This document shows, one piece after another, positions 7,196 to 16,478 of a stretch of 64,000 bases of DNA; positions within the stretch are counted from its first letter, which is position 1; the number at the start of each line of letters is the position of its first letter. Under the pieces are notes generated by a model. The model did not search any database. It saw only the letters and a list, made by a program, of their open reading frames with translations, and was not told where the DNA came from. The position numbers and the translations under genes were made by a program. This DNA is from Acidobacteriota bacterium (GTDB taxonomy: Bacteria > Acidobacteriota > Terriglobia > Acidiferrales > UBA7541), in NCBI GenBank assembly GCA_003154775.1, contig PMES01000101.1, forward strand, positions 25,878 through 89,877, read 5' to 3'.

Positions 7196-9208
7196 TTACA
7201 TCTTCTCAGGGGCCTCAATACCGAGCAGGTGCAGCGCCCGCACTAGTTGCCTCTCCACCAGTTCCGTCAATCCCAGCAAAAACGCCCGTTTCTGTTCATC
7301 CGTCTCCGAAAGAATGTGATGCTTGTGGTAAAAAACATTGAATCCCTGCGCCAATTGAAACACGTACTTCGCCACAAAAGCCGGTTCCTGCGCGCCGATT
7401 CCGGCATCCACGGCGTAATCGAGCGTGCCTGAGTCGAGCACAAGCTCCCAAAGCCCATTGCCTTCCGCCCCGCCAAGGAATTTCTCCACCGACTCCTTGG
7501 TTAACTCCGCGCGCAACGCACCCGCCTCCAGCCCCTTGCGCCGTATGCCGCGAATGCGCACCACGGCGTACTGGCAATACGGCCCGGTCTCGCCCTCAAA
7601 GCTCAAAGCATCCTTAAAGTCAAACGCGATGATGGTGTTCCGCGTGTACTTCAGCAGGAAAAACCGCAGCGCGCCAATCGCAATGGCATGCGCCGTGGTA
7701 AATTGCTCCGCCGCAGGCATCTCCGCATGGCGCGGCTGTACTTCGGCCAGTGCCGCGGCCTCCAGCTTGGTGATCAGGTCGTCGGCCTTCACGCCATGGC
7801 CCTTGCGCCCGCTCACCTCGACGTAAGCCTTCTTCGATTCCTCCGCGGCGATTTCGTATCCCAGTTCCGCGGCGCAACGCGGCGTCAGCGCCACAATCTG
7901 ATAATCGAAATGAATCGAATTCTCGGCCTCGCGCGTGTGTCCAAGTGCCCGCAGCCCTTCCGCCACCACCTCCTGCAAATACGCCTGGCGCGTATCAATC
8001 ACGTTGTAGACCGCCGTTGCCTCTCCAAAGTGCGGCGCGCCCGGATCGCTCTTCTCCGTGGTGGTAGCCCACACTATTTTCTCGTCAGGCGGAGCGGGCC
8101 AGTTGCGATACTGAAAATCCTTGCCCAACAGTCCAAATTTCCACAACTGGTAAGCGATGTCCTTCCCGACATACGTCACCGTGCCGTTGGACCGCACGAT
8201 AATCTTCGCCTGGCCGTCTTCGTCGGAGGATGAGGTCAATGAGGTAGTCGGACTTTCCTTCACTTCCTTTACCTCTCCTGCGTCCTCCACTTCCTTCCCC
8301 CACGGCATAATCCAGCACCCGGCATTCTTGCCGCCCGTGGCCAATTGAATCGCGCCGCTGGCCTTCAGCTTTTTAAACGCCGCATCCCAAAAATGGAGAT
8401 GCAGGATTTCGCTTTCCCGCGCCAATAGTTCGTAGAAAATGTCCAGCCGCGCCATGGTGCGCAGGTGCAGGCTCACAATCGCGTCGGCAATCACCGTGGC
8501 CATCTCGGCGATCTCGCCTTTGCCTTCTTCGATGGCCTTCAGCGTCTCTCCGCGCAATTTGGCGGCGCGCGTCTTTTCTTCCTCAAAGAATTGCGTGGCC
8601 TTGGCATAAAGATCCCAACACAAATAATCAAACCCCGGCTGCCCGGCGAGTTTCTTAACCTCGGCGAGAGACTTTTTCTCCATCTCGCGGAACGCAATCA
8701 CCACGTCCGCCACCTGCACGCCGGTGTTATCAATGTAGTTCTGCACTGCAACCTCGTGGCCCGTGTGCCGTAGCATCCGCACCATCGTGTCGCCCAGCAC
8801 CGCATTGCGCAGGTGCCCGATGTGCGCGGCCTTGTTGGGATTGATGCTGGTGTGCTCAACGATGACCCGGCCAAGCGCGTCGTTCACCCCGCGCGATTCA
8901 CCGCTGGTTTCGGCACGCAGGTTCTCCCAAAACGCCCCGCGATCGAAAAACGCGTTCAGGTAGCCGCCGCCGGCCACCTCCACGCGTGCTACCCCGGCGA
9001 TCGGCGGCAGCGAGCCGGCAATTTCCTGCGCGATCTGCCGCGGCGCCTTCTTCAGCCGCTTGGCCAGTTCAAAACATACCGGCGAAGCCGCTTCGCCGAG
9101 TTCCAGCTTCGGCGGCCGCTCCAGCGTGATGCTGATCTCGCAGCCATACTTCTCCCGAATGTGCGCGCCGAGCGTTTCTCGTAACCTCTGGATGATTGTC
9201 AGGTACAC
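7196..9208 (-). CDS. argS: Arginyl-tRNA synthetase
   Basis: The 670-residue class I synthetase charges tRNA-Arg. Residues 1-100 form the N-terminal additional domain. The HIGH motif is at 129-132 within NPNKAAHIGHLRNAVLGDTM. The KMSKS-equivalent region reads SGRKGHGVKADDLI, as in many ArgRS that lack a canonical KMSKS. FEGETGPYCQYAVVRIRGI marks the start of the C-terminal DALR anticodon-binding domain. An acidic/Ser-Thr insertion near EVKESPTTSLTSSSDEDGQ looks like a lineage-specific surface loop. The start is GTG at 9208 with AGGAA upstream. It is a single gene converging with pepA. Confidence 0.95.
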   Translation of the reverse strand: MYLTIIQRLRETLGAHIREKYGCEISITLERPPKLELGEAASPVCFELAKRLKKAPRQIAQEIAGSLPPIAGVARVEVAGGGYLNAFFDRGAFWENLRAETSGESRGVNDALGRVIVEHTSINPNKAAHIGHLRNAVLGDTMVRMLRHTGHEVAVQNYIDNTGVQVADVVIAFREMEKKSLAEVKKLAGQPGFDYLCWDLYAKATQFFEEEKTRAAKLRGETLKAIEEGKGEIAEMATVIADAIVSLHLRTMARLDIFYELLARESEILHLHFWDAAFKKLKASGAIQLATGGKNAGCWIMPWGKEVEDAGEVKEVKESPTTSLTSSSDEDGQAKIIVRSNGTVTYVGKDIAYQLWKFGLLGKDFQYRNWPAPPDEKIVWATTTEKSDPGAPHFGEATAVYNVIDTRQAYLQEVVAEGLRALGHTREAENSIHFDYQIVALTPRCAAELGYEIAAEESKKAYVEVSGRKGHGVKADDLITKLEAAALAEVQPRHAEMPAAEQFTTAHAIAIGALRFFLLKYTRNTIIAFDFKDALSFEGETGPYCQYAVVRIRGIRRKGLEAGALRAELTKESVEKFLGGAEGNGLWELVLDSGTLDYAVDAGIGAQEPAFVAKYVFQLAQGFNVFYHKHHILSETDEQKRAFLLGLTELVERQLVRALHLLGIEAPEKM

Positions 9209-9321
9209 GGTTCCTCAGTCTGCTGCAGCAGTGCTTTGTAATCCCCCAGTATAGCAGTGCCGTGCTGCTGCCGGCCGACCCCGTAGCACAGTCACTCCTG
9301 ACTGTGCTCTTGGGTTTGCCT

Positions 9322-9414
9322 TTGTAGCGGCCGCCTGGCGTTTATCCCGACCTGGTCGGGGAGGCGGGCGCTTTGTTCTCGCCTTCGTAGTGCCCGATCC
9401 TTAGATCGGCCACC
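9322..9414. repeat. Composite A+B dispersed repeat
   Basis: The A unit at 9322-9375 carries the palindromic core CCCGACCTGGTCGGGG flanked by complementary GCCGCCTGGCG and GAGGCGGGCG arms. The B unit at 9386-9414 has the small hairpin CCGATCCTTAGATCGGCC. Nearly the same composite is found at 13255-13345, with related copies at 55361-55470 and, inverted, at 60781-60874. Confidence 0.75.
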
Positions 9415-9834
9415 GTAGTCTTTTCGCAATCCCCGCGGCTTTTCTCTATCCGCCTCCCAGCGGGAATCAGGCGCTAGATTTGCTGCCCTTTCCATCGCCC
9501 GCGCCACAAAGAAAATGCGGGGGCACCGGGCTCAACGGTTAGTAGAGAGAAACGAGGAAAGGAAAGGTCCGCAACAGTTGCGGCTTAGCGAACTACGATG
9601 ACGTTTGCGGTGAACATCGTCACGTCCTGGGCGCTCCTCGTAAGCGCCACGCAATGAACTTACATCAGTCTAACTTGCCCAAGATTAGACAAATTTCTGC
9701 CCATCCAGGCCACCTGAATCGTCTACTAGCAAAAGGTCAATTCCCCGGTTGCCGTGTTAACTAGATATTCGTTTATCTTCCGCCAATGAGTCGGCCACTA
9801 TTGCCCCTCTGATTTCCGACCTATACTCTAGATT
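9415..9834. other. Gene-free stretch upstream of the 9835 gene
   Basis: No reading frame here has coding character, and the minus-strand ORF at 9757-10392 is the antisense of the next gene. The 150 bases before 9835 are more AT-rich than the flanks and may hold the promoter of that gene, but no clear -35/-10 pair was found. Confidence 0.4.
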
Positions 9835-10560
9835 ATGAAGACTAAACGCCGAGCTTGGAGTATCGCGCTTTTGTTTCTTGTTCCGTTGCCCGCCGGGTCG
9901 GAGGCAGACGCGGCCGCGAAAGTCGAAGGTGTGGTGCTGGACATCACTGACGCGAGAATTTCGAATGCATCGCTCACTTTTGGGAACGAGGCCCGCGAGT
10001 ACACGACGAAGACTCGGGAGGATGGAACGTACTCCATCGAGCTGAAACCGGGCACATATACGATGGACGTCAAAGCCTTTGGTTTTTGCAATTTGCGGCG
10101 CGCAGGATTCGTTCTGGAGAAGCACGCAACGCTTCGATTCGACATGCAGATGTGGGTCTGTCCAACCGACACTGAGTTCATCCAATACACTGAGTTGGAG
10201 GAAGTACCTCCTACACACCTCAAACCTCTTGTTTTGTATGCGAATAGAGAGCTGCGAGGTGAACTCCAGCGGTTCATGGGCCCCAATACCTACAATGACG
10301 GAACGGGGCATTCTCGGCAGTATCCTGCGATCTTCACCTTTAATCTCCTGACGGTCCGAGCCAAAGAGATTCTCTATGACCCAACCAAACATCTACTCAG
10401 CGCGTTTGGGAATGTTCTTTGGCAGGATGGGAATGATTCCGGTGCAAGCGCAAAGGTCGAGATCAAATTGGATGGATTGAGGCCAAGGGTCAGTCTACCG
10501 AACTGCCAGCGATGTCCCATTGATCCAAATAGCTCTGTGGGTAACGCCTATTCAGACTGA
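9835..10560 (+). CDS. Secreted protein with a carboxypeptidase-regulatory-like domain
   Basis: The 241-residue product starts with a basic n-region and hydrophobic stretch (RRAWSIALLFLVPLPAGSEA), consistent with a signal peptide. Residues about 28-105 form a carboxypeptidase-regulatory-like (transthyretin-fold) domain: KVEGVVLDITDARISNASLT, then REDGTYSIELKPGTYTMDVK. The C-terminal half (115-241) has LLTVRAKEILYDPTKHLLSA followed by FGNVLWQDG, faintly similar to the beta repeats of OstA/LptA-like proteins, but this is weak. Such proteins are abundant in Acidobacteriota and often lie at the cell surface. There is no obvious operon partner and no assigned function. Confidence 0.75.
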   Translation: MKTKRRAWSIALLFLVPLPAGSEADAAAKVEGVVLDITDARISNASLTFGNEAREYTTKTREDGTYSIELKPGTYTMDVKAFGFCNLRRAGFVLEKHATLRFDMQMWVCPTDTEFIQYTELEEVPPTHLKPLVLYANRELRGELQRFMGPNTYNDGTGHSRQYPAIFTFNLLTVRAKEILYDPTKHLLSAFGNVLWQDGNDSGASAKVEIKLDGLRPRVSLPNCQRCPIDPNSSVGNAYSD

Positions 10561-10659
10561 AGATTGAGGACTAACCCGCCACCCGTCTGACATCGAACTC
10601 CACTACTGTCTAAGGTACACTCTCTCAAAGTGTGATTCGGGCACCGCTCGAGGAAAATC

Positions 10660-11823
10660 TTGCCGCAAAAATTTGACGTTCTGGTAATCGGCGGCGGCGC
10701 TGCCGGCCTGCTGTGCGCCATCGAAGCGGGCAAGCGTGGCCGCCGCGTCGCCGTCCTCGAACACGCCGACCGCATCGGCAAGAAAATCCTCATCTCCGGC
10801 GGCGGACGCTGCAACTTCACCAACATTCATTGCCAGCCGCAAAATTTCCTCTCCGCGAATCCCCACTTTGCCAAATCCGCCTTGGCCCGGTACACCCCCG
10901 CGGACTTCCTCGCCCTCGTCGAAAAACATCGCATCCCCTACCACGAAAAAACACTCGGCCAGCTCTTCTGCGACAACTCCGCCAGCGACATCACCAACAT
11001 GCTGGAAGCCGAATGCCGCGCCGCTGGCGTAAAAATCATCCTGAACAGCAAGATCACGGAGGTTTCCCGCGATACGCAATTTGTCATCCGCTGCGAATCC
11101 GCCGAATATCGCGCCGCCGCGCTAGTGGTAGCCACGGGCGCCCTCTCCATCCCCAAGATGGGCGCAACCCCCTTCGGCTACGACCTGGCCCGCCAATTCG
11201 GCCTGAAAATCATCACGCCCCGCCCCGGCCTGGTTCCTCTCGTCCTCGCTCCTGCCGACCGCAAGCGATACAGCGAACTCGCCGGCGTTTCGACAGAAGT
11301 GATCGCGCAGGCCAATCAAACGCCCTTCCGCGAGAAAATGCTCTTCACCCATCGCAGCCTCAGCGGCCCCGCCATCCTGCAAATTTCCAGCTACTGGCAA
11401 GAAGGCAAACCCATCCGCATCGATCTCGCCCCCGACCGCGACGCCACCGCCGCCATCCGCGAAGCCGGCACGCGCAATCTAACCGCCGCTGAAAAAGCCT
11501 TCCAACAGTTTCTCCCCAAACGACTCGCGGAAACCTGGCTGCACCACAATGCGCCCCGCTCCTGGACGAATCCCGCGCTCGCCGCCCTCGAAGCACAAGT
11601 GCACGCCTGGTCGCTCACGCCCGCCGCCACGGAAGGCTTCGAGAAGGCCGAAGTCACCGTCGGCGGCATAGACACCGACGAACTCTCCAGTAAAACGATG
11701 GAATGCCGCAAAATCCCCGGCCTCTTCTTCATCGGTGAAGTCGTTGACGTCACCGGCCAACTCGGCGGCTTCAATTTCCAATGGGCCTGGGCCAGCGGCG
11801 CCGCCGCCGGCCGCGTCCTCTAG
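10660..11823 (+). CDS. BaiN/YhiN-type NAD(P)/FAD-dependent oxidoreductase
   Basis: The 387-residue flavoprotein belongs to the HI0933/YhiN/BaiN family. An N-terminal Rossmann fold binds FAD (DVLVIGGGAAGLLCAIEAGK, about residues 6-25), followed by KKILISGGGRCNFTN, the family signature. A middle insertion domain (LSGPAILQISSYW) and a C-terminal GGIDTDELSSKTMECRKIPG with LGGFNFQWAWASGAAAGR complete the fold. The physiological substrate of most members is unknown; BaiN of gut bacteria acts on bile acids, which need not apply here. Translation probably starts at TTG (10660), 5 bases after a GAGGA motif; no ATG fits the conserved N-terminus. Confidence 0.88.
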   Translation: MPQKFDVLVIGGGAAGLLCAIEAGKRGRRVAVLEHADRIGKKILISGGGRCNFTNIHCQPQNFLSANPHFAKSALARYTPADFLALVEKHRIPYHEKTLGQLFCDNSASDITNMLEAECRAAGVKIILNSKITEVSRDTQFVIRCESAEYRAAALVVATGALSIPKMGATPFGYDLARQFGLKIITPRPGLVPLVLAPADRKRYSELAGVSTEVIAQANQTPFREKMLFTHRSLSGPAILQISSYWQEGKPIRIDLAPDRDATAAIREAGTRNLTAAEKAFQQFLPKRLAETWLHHNAPRSWTNPALAALEAQVHAWSLTPAATEGFEKAEVTVGGIDTDELSSKTMECRKIPGLFFIGEVVDVTGQLGGFNFQWAWASGAAAGRVL

Positions 11824-11945
11824 CCCCCCTCACCCTCCCGCGAGCACGCACAAATGGCCATCCAATGTAGTGGCCAACCTTTAGGTTGGAGCTTGTAACG
11901 CAGGGCGAGTCTGCGAGCCCTGCGCCTTTTCTCTTGCCGTCTCCG

Positions 11946-11983
11946 CGTAGGGGTCGAGCACTGCTCGACCCCAGCTCGGCAAG
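11946..11983. repeat. Family C dispersed hairpin
   Basis: GTAGGGGTCGAGCACTGCTC continues into GACCCC and then AGCTCGGCAAG; the two arms GGGGTCGAGCA and TGCTCGACCCC are perfectly complementary. Related copies lie at 13362, 17582 and 38136. It lies between the flavoprotein gene and larC. Confidence 0.7.
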
Positions 11984-12068
11984 CTGTAAACACTCTTCTC
12001 GTACCGCTCGCGTTTGACGCTGAGGAACCGCAACAGATAGTATCAACAGGCGGGAAATCAAAAGCGAA

Positions 12069-13250
12069 ATGAAACTCGCCTATTTTGACTGCTTTAGCGG
12101 AATCAGCGGGGACATGACCCTCGGCGCATTGCTCCATGCCGGCGTGCCCCTGGAACATCTGCGCGAAGAACTAAGCGGCCTCGCCGTCCCCGGCTGGGAA
12201 ATCCGCGCGGAAAAAGTCTGGAAGAACGGCATGGCCGCCACGTACGTCCGCGTGCAAACGCAAGAAACGCACGCGCACCGCTCGCTCTCCACCATCGAAG
12301 GTATCCTGCAAAAGTCCACACTCGCCAATCACGTCCGCGAGCACGCCGCCGCCATTTTTCGCAAACTCGGCGAGGCCGAAGCCGCCGTCCACGACGTGCC
12401 CATCGAAAAAATCCATTTCCATGAAGTAGGCGCCGTGGACGCCATCGTGGACATCGTCGGCGCTTGCATCGGTTTCCATTTTCTGGCGATTGCGCGCTTT
12501 GCCTGCTCGCCGCTGAATGTCGGCGGCGGCACCGCGAAAATGGCTCACGGCGTTCTTCCCGTGCCCGCCCCGGCCACCGCGCGGCTGCTCCTGGGCAAGC
12601 CCACCTATTCAAATGGCGTGCAAAAAGAACTCGTCACGCCCACTGGCGCGGCCATTGTCGCCACGTTGTGCGATACCTTCGGCCCGCAACCTCCGATGAC
12701 CGTTTCCGCGATCGGCTATGGCGCGGGCACGGCGGATCTCGAAGGCCAGCCAAATGTGCTTCGTCTTATGATGGGCGAGGCCGCCGAAAAACTCGAAGGC
12801 GAGTACAGCGAGGAGATTCGCGTCATCGAAGCCAACCTCGACGACCTGAATCCCCAGGTGTACGGCTATTTTGTCGAACGCGCCCTGGCCGCCGGTGCAT
12901 TGGATGTGTTCACCACCGCCGTGCAAATGAAGAAGAACCGCCCCGGCACGCTGCTCACCGTCCTCTGCAAGCCCCCGGACGAGAGCAAATTTCAGGAACT
13001 CTTTTTTGCGGAGACGACCACGCTCGGCGTGCGCAGTTACACCACCCAGCGGCGCGTCTTGCCGCGCGAGTGGGAAACGGTAGCCACTTGCTATGGCGAA
13101 GTCCGCATGAAACTCGCCCGCGTCAACGGCCAGGTCCTCCAGGCTTCACCCGAATACGAGGATTGCCGTAAACTGGCAGAGGAGAAAGCGGTGCCGCTGC
13201 AACGCGTCATGCAGGAAGCCATGCAGGCGTGGCGGCAAGGACAGAAGTAG
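12069..13250 (+). CDS. larC: Nickel insertion protein LarC (nickel-pincer cofactor synthesis)
   Basis: The 393-residue protein matches LarC, the CTP-dependent nickel insertase that completes the nickel-pincer nucleotide (NPN) cofactor of lactate racemase and related enzymes. Family landmarks are YFDCFSGISGDMTLGALL at the N-terminus, IHFHEVGAVDAIVDIVGAC, PLNVGGG, THTG-like TPTGAAI, and EANLDDLNPQ in the second half. In Lactiplantibacillus larC is split and joined by a programmed frameshift; here it is one uninterrupted frame. No larA, larB or larE neighbours are present, so the client enzyme is unknown. Confidence 0.92.
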   Translation: MKLAYFDCFSGISGDMTLGALLHAGVPLEHLREELSGLAVPGWEIRAEKVWKNGMAATYVRVQTQETHAHRSLSTIEGILQKSTLANHVREHAAAIFRKLGEAEAAVHDVPIEKIHFHEVGAVDAIVDIVGACIGFHFLAIARFACSPLNVGGGTAKMAHGVLPVPAPATARLLLGKPTYSNGVQKELVTPTGAAIVATLCDTFGPQPPMTVSAIGYGAGTADLEGQPNVLRLMMGEAAEKLEGEYSEEIRVIEANLDDLNPQVYGYFVERALAAGALDVFTTAVQMKKNRPGTLLTVLCKPPDESKFQELFFAETTTLGVRSYTTQRRVLPREWETVATCYGEVRMKLARVNGQVLQASPEYEDCRKLAEEKAVPLQRVMQEAMQAWRQGQK

Positions 13251-13254
13251 GGAC

Positions 13255-13398
13255 TTTGTAGCGGCCGCCTGGCGTTTACCCCGACCTGGTCGGGGAGGCG
13301 GGCGCTTTGCTATTGCTTTCGTAGTGGCCGATCTTTAGTCGGCCCGTTCTTGGGTCGCTCTCGTAGGGGCGCAGCACGCTGCGCCCCATCTCGGCAAG
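13255..13398. repeat. Composite A+B+C dispersed repeat
   Basis: Three hairpin units lie in tandem. A (13255-13310) has core CCCGACCTGGTCGGGG. B (13320-13345) has GGCCGATCTTTAGTCGGCC. C (13362-13398) has GGGGCGCAGCACGCTGCGCCCC then ATCTCGGCAAG. A and B are almost identical to the copy at 9322-9414. The array fills most of the larC-metG gap. Confidence 0.75.
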
Positions 13399-13527
13399 AT
13401 CGTTCATGTGTCGAGCCCGCTCTTGGGTTTCTCCTGACGATGCCGGCGCTTCATCCGCGGCGCAAAGCCCCTGCGTGAGGCAGGGCGTGATAACGAAGGA
13501 TTTATGAGATAGTTTCTAGAGACACAG

Positions 13528-15549
13528 ATGCCTGAGCGAAAAGAAAAATTCTATCTCACCACGCCGATCTACTACACGAACGGCTTGCCGCACATCGGCC
13601 ACACGTATACCACTGTGGTCTGCGACACCGTTCGCCGCTACAAACGCATGCGCGGCTACGACGTCGTGATGACCACCGGCACCGACGAGCACGGCGTCAA
13701 CGTCGAGCGCGCCGCCAAAAAAGCCGGTATCCCCGAATCGGAATTCGTGGCCAATATGGCGGAGGCGTGGCGCTCCCTCTGGGATGAGCTGGGCATTTCT
13801 GCGGACGAATTCGTGCGCACCACCGATCTGAAACACCATCAAGCCGTGCAGTGGCTCTTCAAGCTCTGCAAGGAAAACGGTTTCGTCTACAAAGGCCACT
13901 ACACCGGTCAGTATTGCATCTACGACAACGCTTTCGTGAACGACGCGAAGCCCGGTGAAAACTGCCCGGACTGCGGCCGCCCGCTCGAAACGCTCACCGA
14001 GGAAAATTACTTCTTCAAGCTTTCCGCTTTTCAAAAGCCACTGCTCGATTTCTATCGCAGGAATCCCGAATTCATTCAGCCGGAAAGCCGCAAAAACGAA
14101 ATTGTGAGTTTCGTCGAAGGCGGCCTGCGCGATCTCAGCATCACGCGCACATCGATTCGCTGGGGTATTCCCGTCCCCGGCGAAGAGCCGCACGTCTTTT
14201 ACGTCTGGTTCGACGCGCTGACCGCTTACCTCAGCGCCGTTGGCGGCCCGGACTACGAGAAGCGCGGCATGTGGCCCGCCGATGTGCATTTTGTCGGCAA
14301 AGACATCATCCGCTTCCACACCGTCTACTGGCCGGCGTTCCTGATGGCCGCGAAGTTGCCCCTGCCAAAGCAGGTTTGGGCGCACGGCTGGTTCCTGATG
14401 GACGCCGCCAAAATGAGCAAGTCCAAGGGCAACGTAGTCCTTCCGCGTCCCATCGTCAACATGCTGGGAATGGATGCGCTCCGTTACTTCATGCTGCGCG
14501 AAGTCGTTTTCGGCCAGGACGGCAACTTCAGCTACGACTCGCTCGTCACCCGCTACAACAGCGACCTCGCCAACGGCCTCGGCAATCTCGCCAGCCGCGT
14601 GCTTACGATGATCCAGAACTACTTCGACGGAAGAGTTCCCTCACCGCCTCCTGAACGACGAGGCCAGAGTGCACTTGGTCGGAATATGCCAGCCGTTAAG
14701 CTCGGACTGGTCCGCCAGTCATCTTGGGACATGACTGATAGTGACATTCAGGTGGGGCACTACGACTCGTTTCGATTTGCTGCCGGATTGCAGGAACTCT
14801 GGCAATTCATCTCTATGGTAGATAACTATCTAACGATGGAGAAGCCCTGGGACCTTGCGAAGGACCCCACAAAGACGGACCAACTGGCCGAAGTGCTTTA
14901 CGAAGCAGCGGAGGCTCTCCGAGTAATTAGTGTGTTGGCACACCCAGTCATCCCGAACGGGACGCAGCTCCTTTGGGAAAAACTTGGTCTCTCTGGTTCA
15001 GTCGTCAATGAACGTATTGACGAATTGAACTGGGGCGGGCTCAAGGGGGGCGAGCATGTGAAGGTTGGCGACCCGCTTTATCCAAGAGTTGACCACAAAG
15101 AAGCAATAGAGAGGATCGAAGCTATGGCGAACGAAGAACTGAATTCCGCATCGGCCACGCCGAAACCCGCGAGTGCGCCTGCTGCGCCAGCCACACCGGC
15201 CGCGACGCCCGCGGTGCCCGAAAAGATTGCGATCGAGGACTTCGCCAAGGTCGAGATGCGCGTCGGCCAAATCAAAACCGCCGAGCGCATTGTCGGCGCG
15301 GACAAGCTTCTGAAACTGACCGTGGACATCGGCACGGAAATCCGCCAGATTTGCGCCGGCATCGCCCAGTTCTACGAACCCGAAGCGCTCATCGGCCGCA
15401 AAGTCGTGGTGGTCGTCAACCTCGCCCCGCGCAAGTTGCGTGGCGTCGAATCCAACGGCATGGTCGTCGCCGCTTCCGTTGGTCCCGAAGGCCGTCCCGT
15501 TCTCGCTGGCTTCCTCGAAGACGTGGAAGTTGGCGCGCGCCTGAAGTAG
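13528..15549 (+). CDS. metG: Methionyl-tRNA synthetase with C-terminal tRNA-binding domain
   Basis: The 673-residue class I enzyme charges initiator and elongator tRNA-Met. HIGH is at 22-25 (GLPHIGHTYTT), a one-knuckle zinc motif CPDC at 146-149, and KMSKS at 295-299. The anticodon-binding helical domain spans about 370-530, followed by an Ala/Pro linker. An OB-fold tRNA-binding (Trbp111/EMAP-like) domain at about 565-673 includes EMRVGQIKTAERI and LAPRKLRGVESNGM. Codons of residues about 368-533 are richer in A/T-ending triplets than the rest of the gene, suggesting a recombined patch. No functional motif is lost. Confidence 0.95.
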   Translation: MPERKEKFYLTTPIYYTNGLPHIGHTYTTVVCDTVRRYKRMRGYDVVMTTGTDEHGVNVERAAKKAGIPESEFVANMAEAWRSLWDELGISADEFVRTTDLKHHQAVQWLFKLCKENGFVYKGHYTGQYCIYDNAFVNDAKPGENCPDCGRPLETLTEENYFFKLSAFQKPLLDFYRRNPEFIQPESRKNEIVSFVEGGLRDLSITRTSIRWGIPVPGEEPHVFYVWFDALTAYLSAVGGPDYEKRGMWPADVHFVGKDIIRFHTVYWPAFLMAAKLPLPKQVWAHGWFLMDAAKMSKSKGNVVLPRPIVNMLGMDALRYFMLREVVFGQDGNFSYDSLVTRYNSDLANGLGNLASRVLTMIQNYFDGRVPSPPPERRGQSALGRNMPAVKLGLVRQSSWDMTDSDIQVGHYDSFRFAAGLQELWQFISMVDNYLTMEKPWDLAKDPTKTDQLAEVLYEAAEALRVISVLAHPVIPNGTQLLWEKLGLSGSVVNERIDELNWGGLKGGEHVKVGDPLYPRVDHKEAIERIEAMANEELNSASATPKPASAPAAPATPAATPAVPEKIAIEDFAKVEMRVGQIKTAERIVGADKLLKLTVDIGTEIRQICAGIAQFYEPEALIGRKVVVVVNLAPRKLRGVESNGMVVAASVGPEGRPVLAGFLEDVEVGARLK

Positions 15550-15574
15550 CGAAAGTTTTTATATCGCGGTGTCG

Positions 15575-15628
15575 CATACGGATATCTGATATCTGATCGC
15601 CGTTACCTGACATCTGATATCCATCATC
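15575..15628. repeat. TATCTGA-type short direct repeats
   Basis: Between metG and tatD the words GATATCTGATATCTGATCGC and CTGACATCTGATATCC repeat the unit (G)ATATCTG in direct orientation four times with small variations. The function is unknown; the copies could arise by slippage. Confidence 0.55.
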
Positions 15629-15636
15629 TACTAACC

Positions 15637-16449
15637 ATGGACCTCATCGATTCCCACGCCCACATCGACTTCTCGCAATTCGCGGACGACCGCGAGGCCA
15701 TGCTCGAGCGCGCCCGTGCCGCCGGTGTCTCTACAATCCTCGCCATCGGCACCGGTCCCGGCCCGGAAAAACTCGATGCCGCGCTGCCCTACGCGGAAGC
15801 GCACGATTGGATCTACACCACGGTGGGCATCCATCCTCACGAAGCCAGGGAGGTCACCCCGGCGCATCTCGAAACTCTCGCCAAGCTCGCCCAGCACCCC
15901 AAAGTAATCGCCTGGGGCGAAATCGGCCTGGACTACTTCTACGATCACTCCCCGCGCGACATCCAGGAGCGCGTCTTCCGCCGGCAAATGGAACTCGCGC
16001 AAGCGGCCAAGCTCCCCATCATCATCCACTGCCGCGATGCCTGGAGCGATTGCCTCCGCCTCCTCGAAGAAGTCTGGAAGCCCACCGCCCTCGGCGGCGT
16101 TCTGCACTGCTTCACCAGCACACTGGAAGACGCCAAGCGCGGCCTCGACATGGGCTTTATGATTTCGTTTACGGGCAATTTGACTTATCCGAAAATGCAG
16201 AATCTGCGCGACGTTGCGAAAGCTCTGCCGCTCCGGAACATCCTGATCGAAACGGACTCCCCGTACCTCGCGCCTCAACCCTACCGCGGCAAGCGCAACG
16301 AGCCCGCGTACGTGGCAGAGGTGGCGCGGGTCCTTGCGAATGTGAGAAACTTACCCATAGAGGAAGTCGCCCAAGCCACCGCGGAAAATTTCCGGCGATT
16401 CTTTCCCCTCACCCGGTCGGGGACAGCCCCGCCTGTGGTGTCCCGCTGA
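15637..16449 (+). CDS. tatD: TatD-family metal-dependent hydrolase (DNase)
   Basis: The 270-residue TIM-barrel hydrolase belongs to the TatD/YcfH family, with 3'-5' exonuclease roles in DNA repair. Metal-binding HxH lies at residues 7-9 (DSHAHID), Glu at VIAWGEIGLDYFYD, His at PIIIHCRDAW and HCFTS, and Asp at ILIETDSPYLAPQPYRGKRN. The last residues after AENFRRFFPL (LTRSGTAPPVVSR) are encoded by a copy of the CCCGACCCGGTCGGG-type dispersed repeat, so the natural C-terminus has been replaced or extended. It ends 29 bases before the next gene. Confidence 0.93.
   Translation: MDLIDSHAHIDFSQFADDREAMLERARAAGVSTILAIGTGPGPEKLDAALPYAEAHDWIYTTVGIHPHEAREVTPAHLETLAKLAQHPKVIAWGEIGLDYFYDHSPRDIQERVFRRQMELAQAAKLPIIIHCRDAWSDCLRLLEEVWKPTALGGVLHCFTSTLEDAKRGLDMGFMISFTGNLTYPKMQNLRDVAKALPLRNILIETDSPYLAPQPYRGKRNEPAYVAEVARVLANVRNLPIEEVAQATAENFRRFFPLTRSGTAPPVVSR
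16405..16446. repeat. Repeat remnant inside the tatD 3' end
   Basis: CACCCGGTCGGGGACAGCC with GGCTGTCCCC-like and CAGGCGGGGC-like complementarity resembles the core of family A (compare 18809-18825). It is translated as the last residues of TatD and stops at the TGA just before the next RBS. Confidence 0.5.
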
Positions 16450-16466
16450 ATCAGGGCAGCGGCTGC

Positions 16467-16472
16467 AGGAGG
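16467..16472 (+). promoter_or_regulatory. Strong RBS that implies a non-ATG start for the prenyl synthase
   Basis: A perfect AGGAGG lies 6 bases before an in-frame ATC at 16479. There is no ATG, GTG or TTG in frame between the RBS and TTG at 16512, which would remove the conserved KEIFELV start of the protein. Confidence 0.5.
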
Positions 16473-16478
16473 CAAGTC

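Noticed and set aside
9757..10392. 211-residue minus-strand ORF
   Set aside because: Antisense of the secreted protein at 9835-10560, whose plus strand has a signal peptide and a recognised domain.
12069..13250. Programmed frameshift in larC
   Set aside because: The gene is a single uninterrupted frame, so no frameshift is needed.
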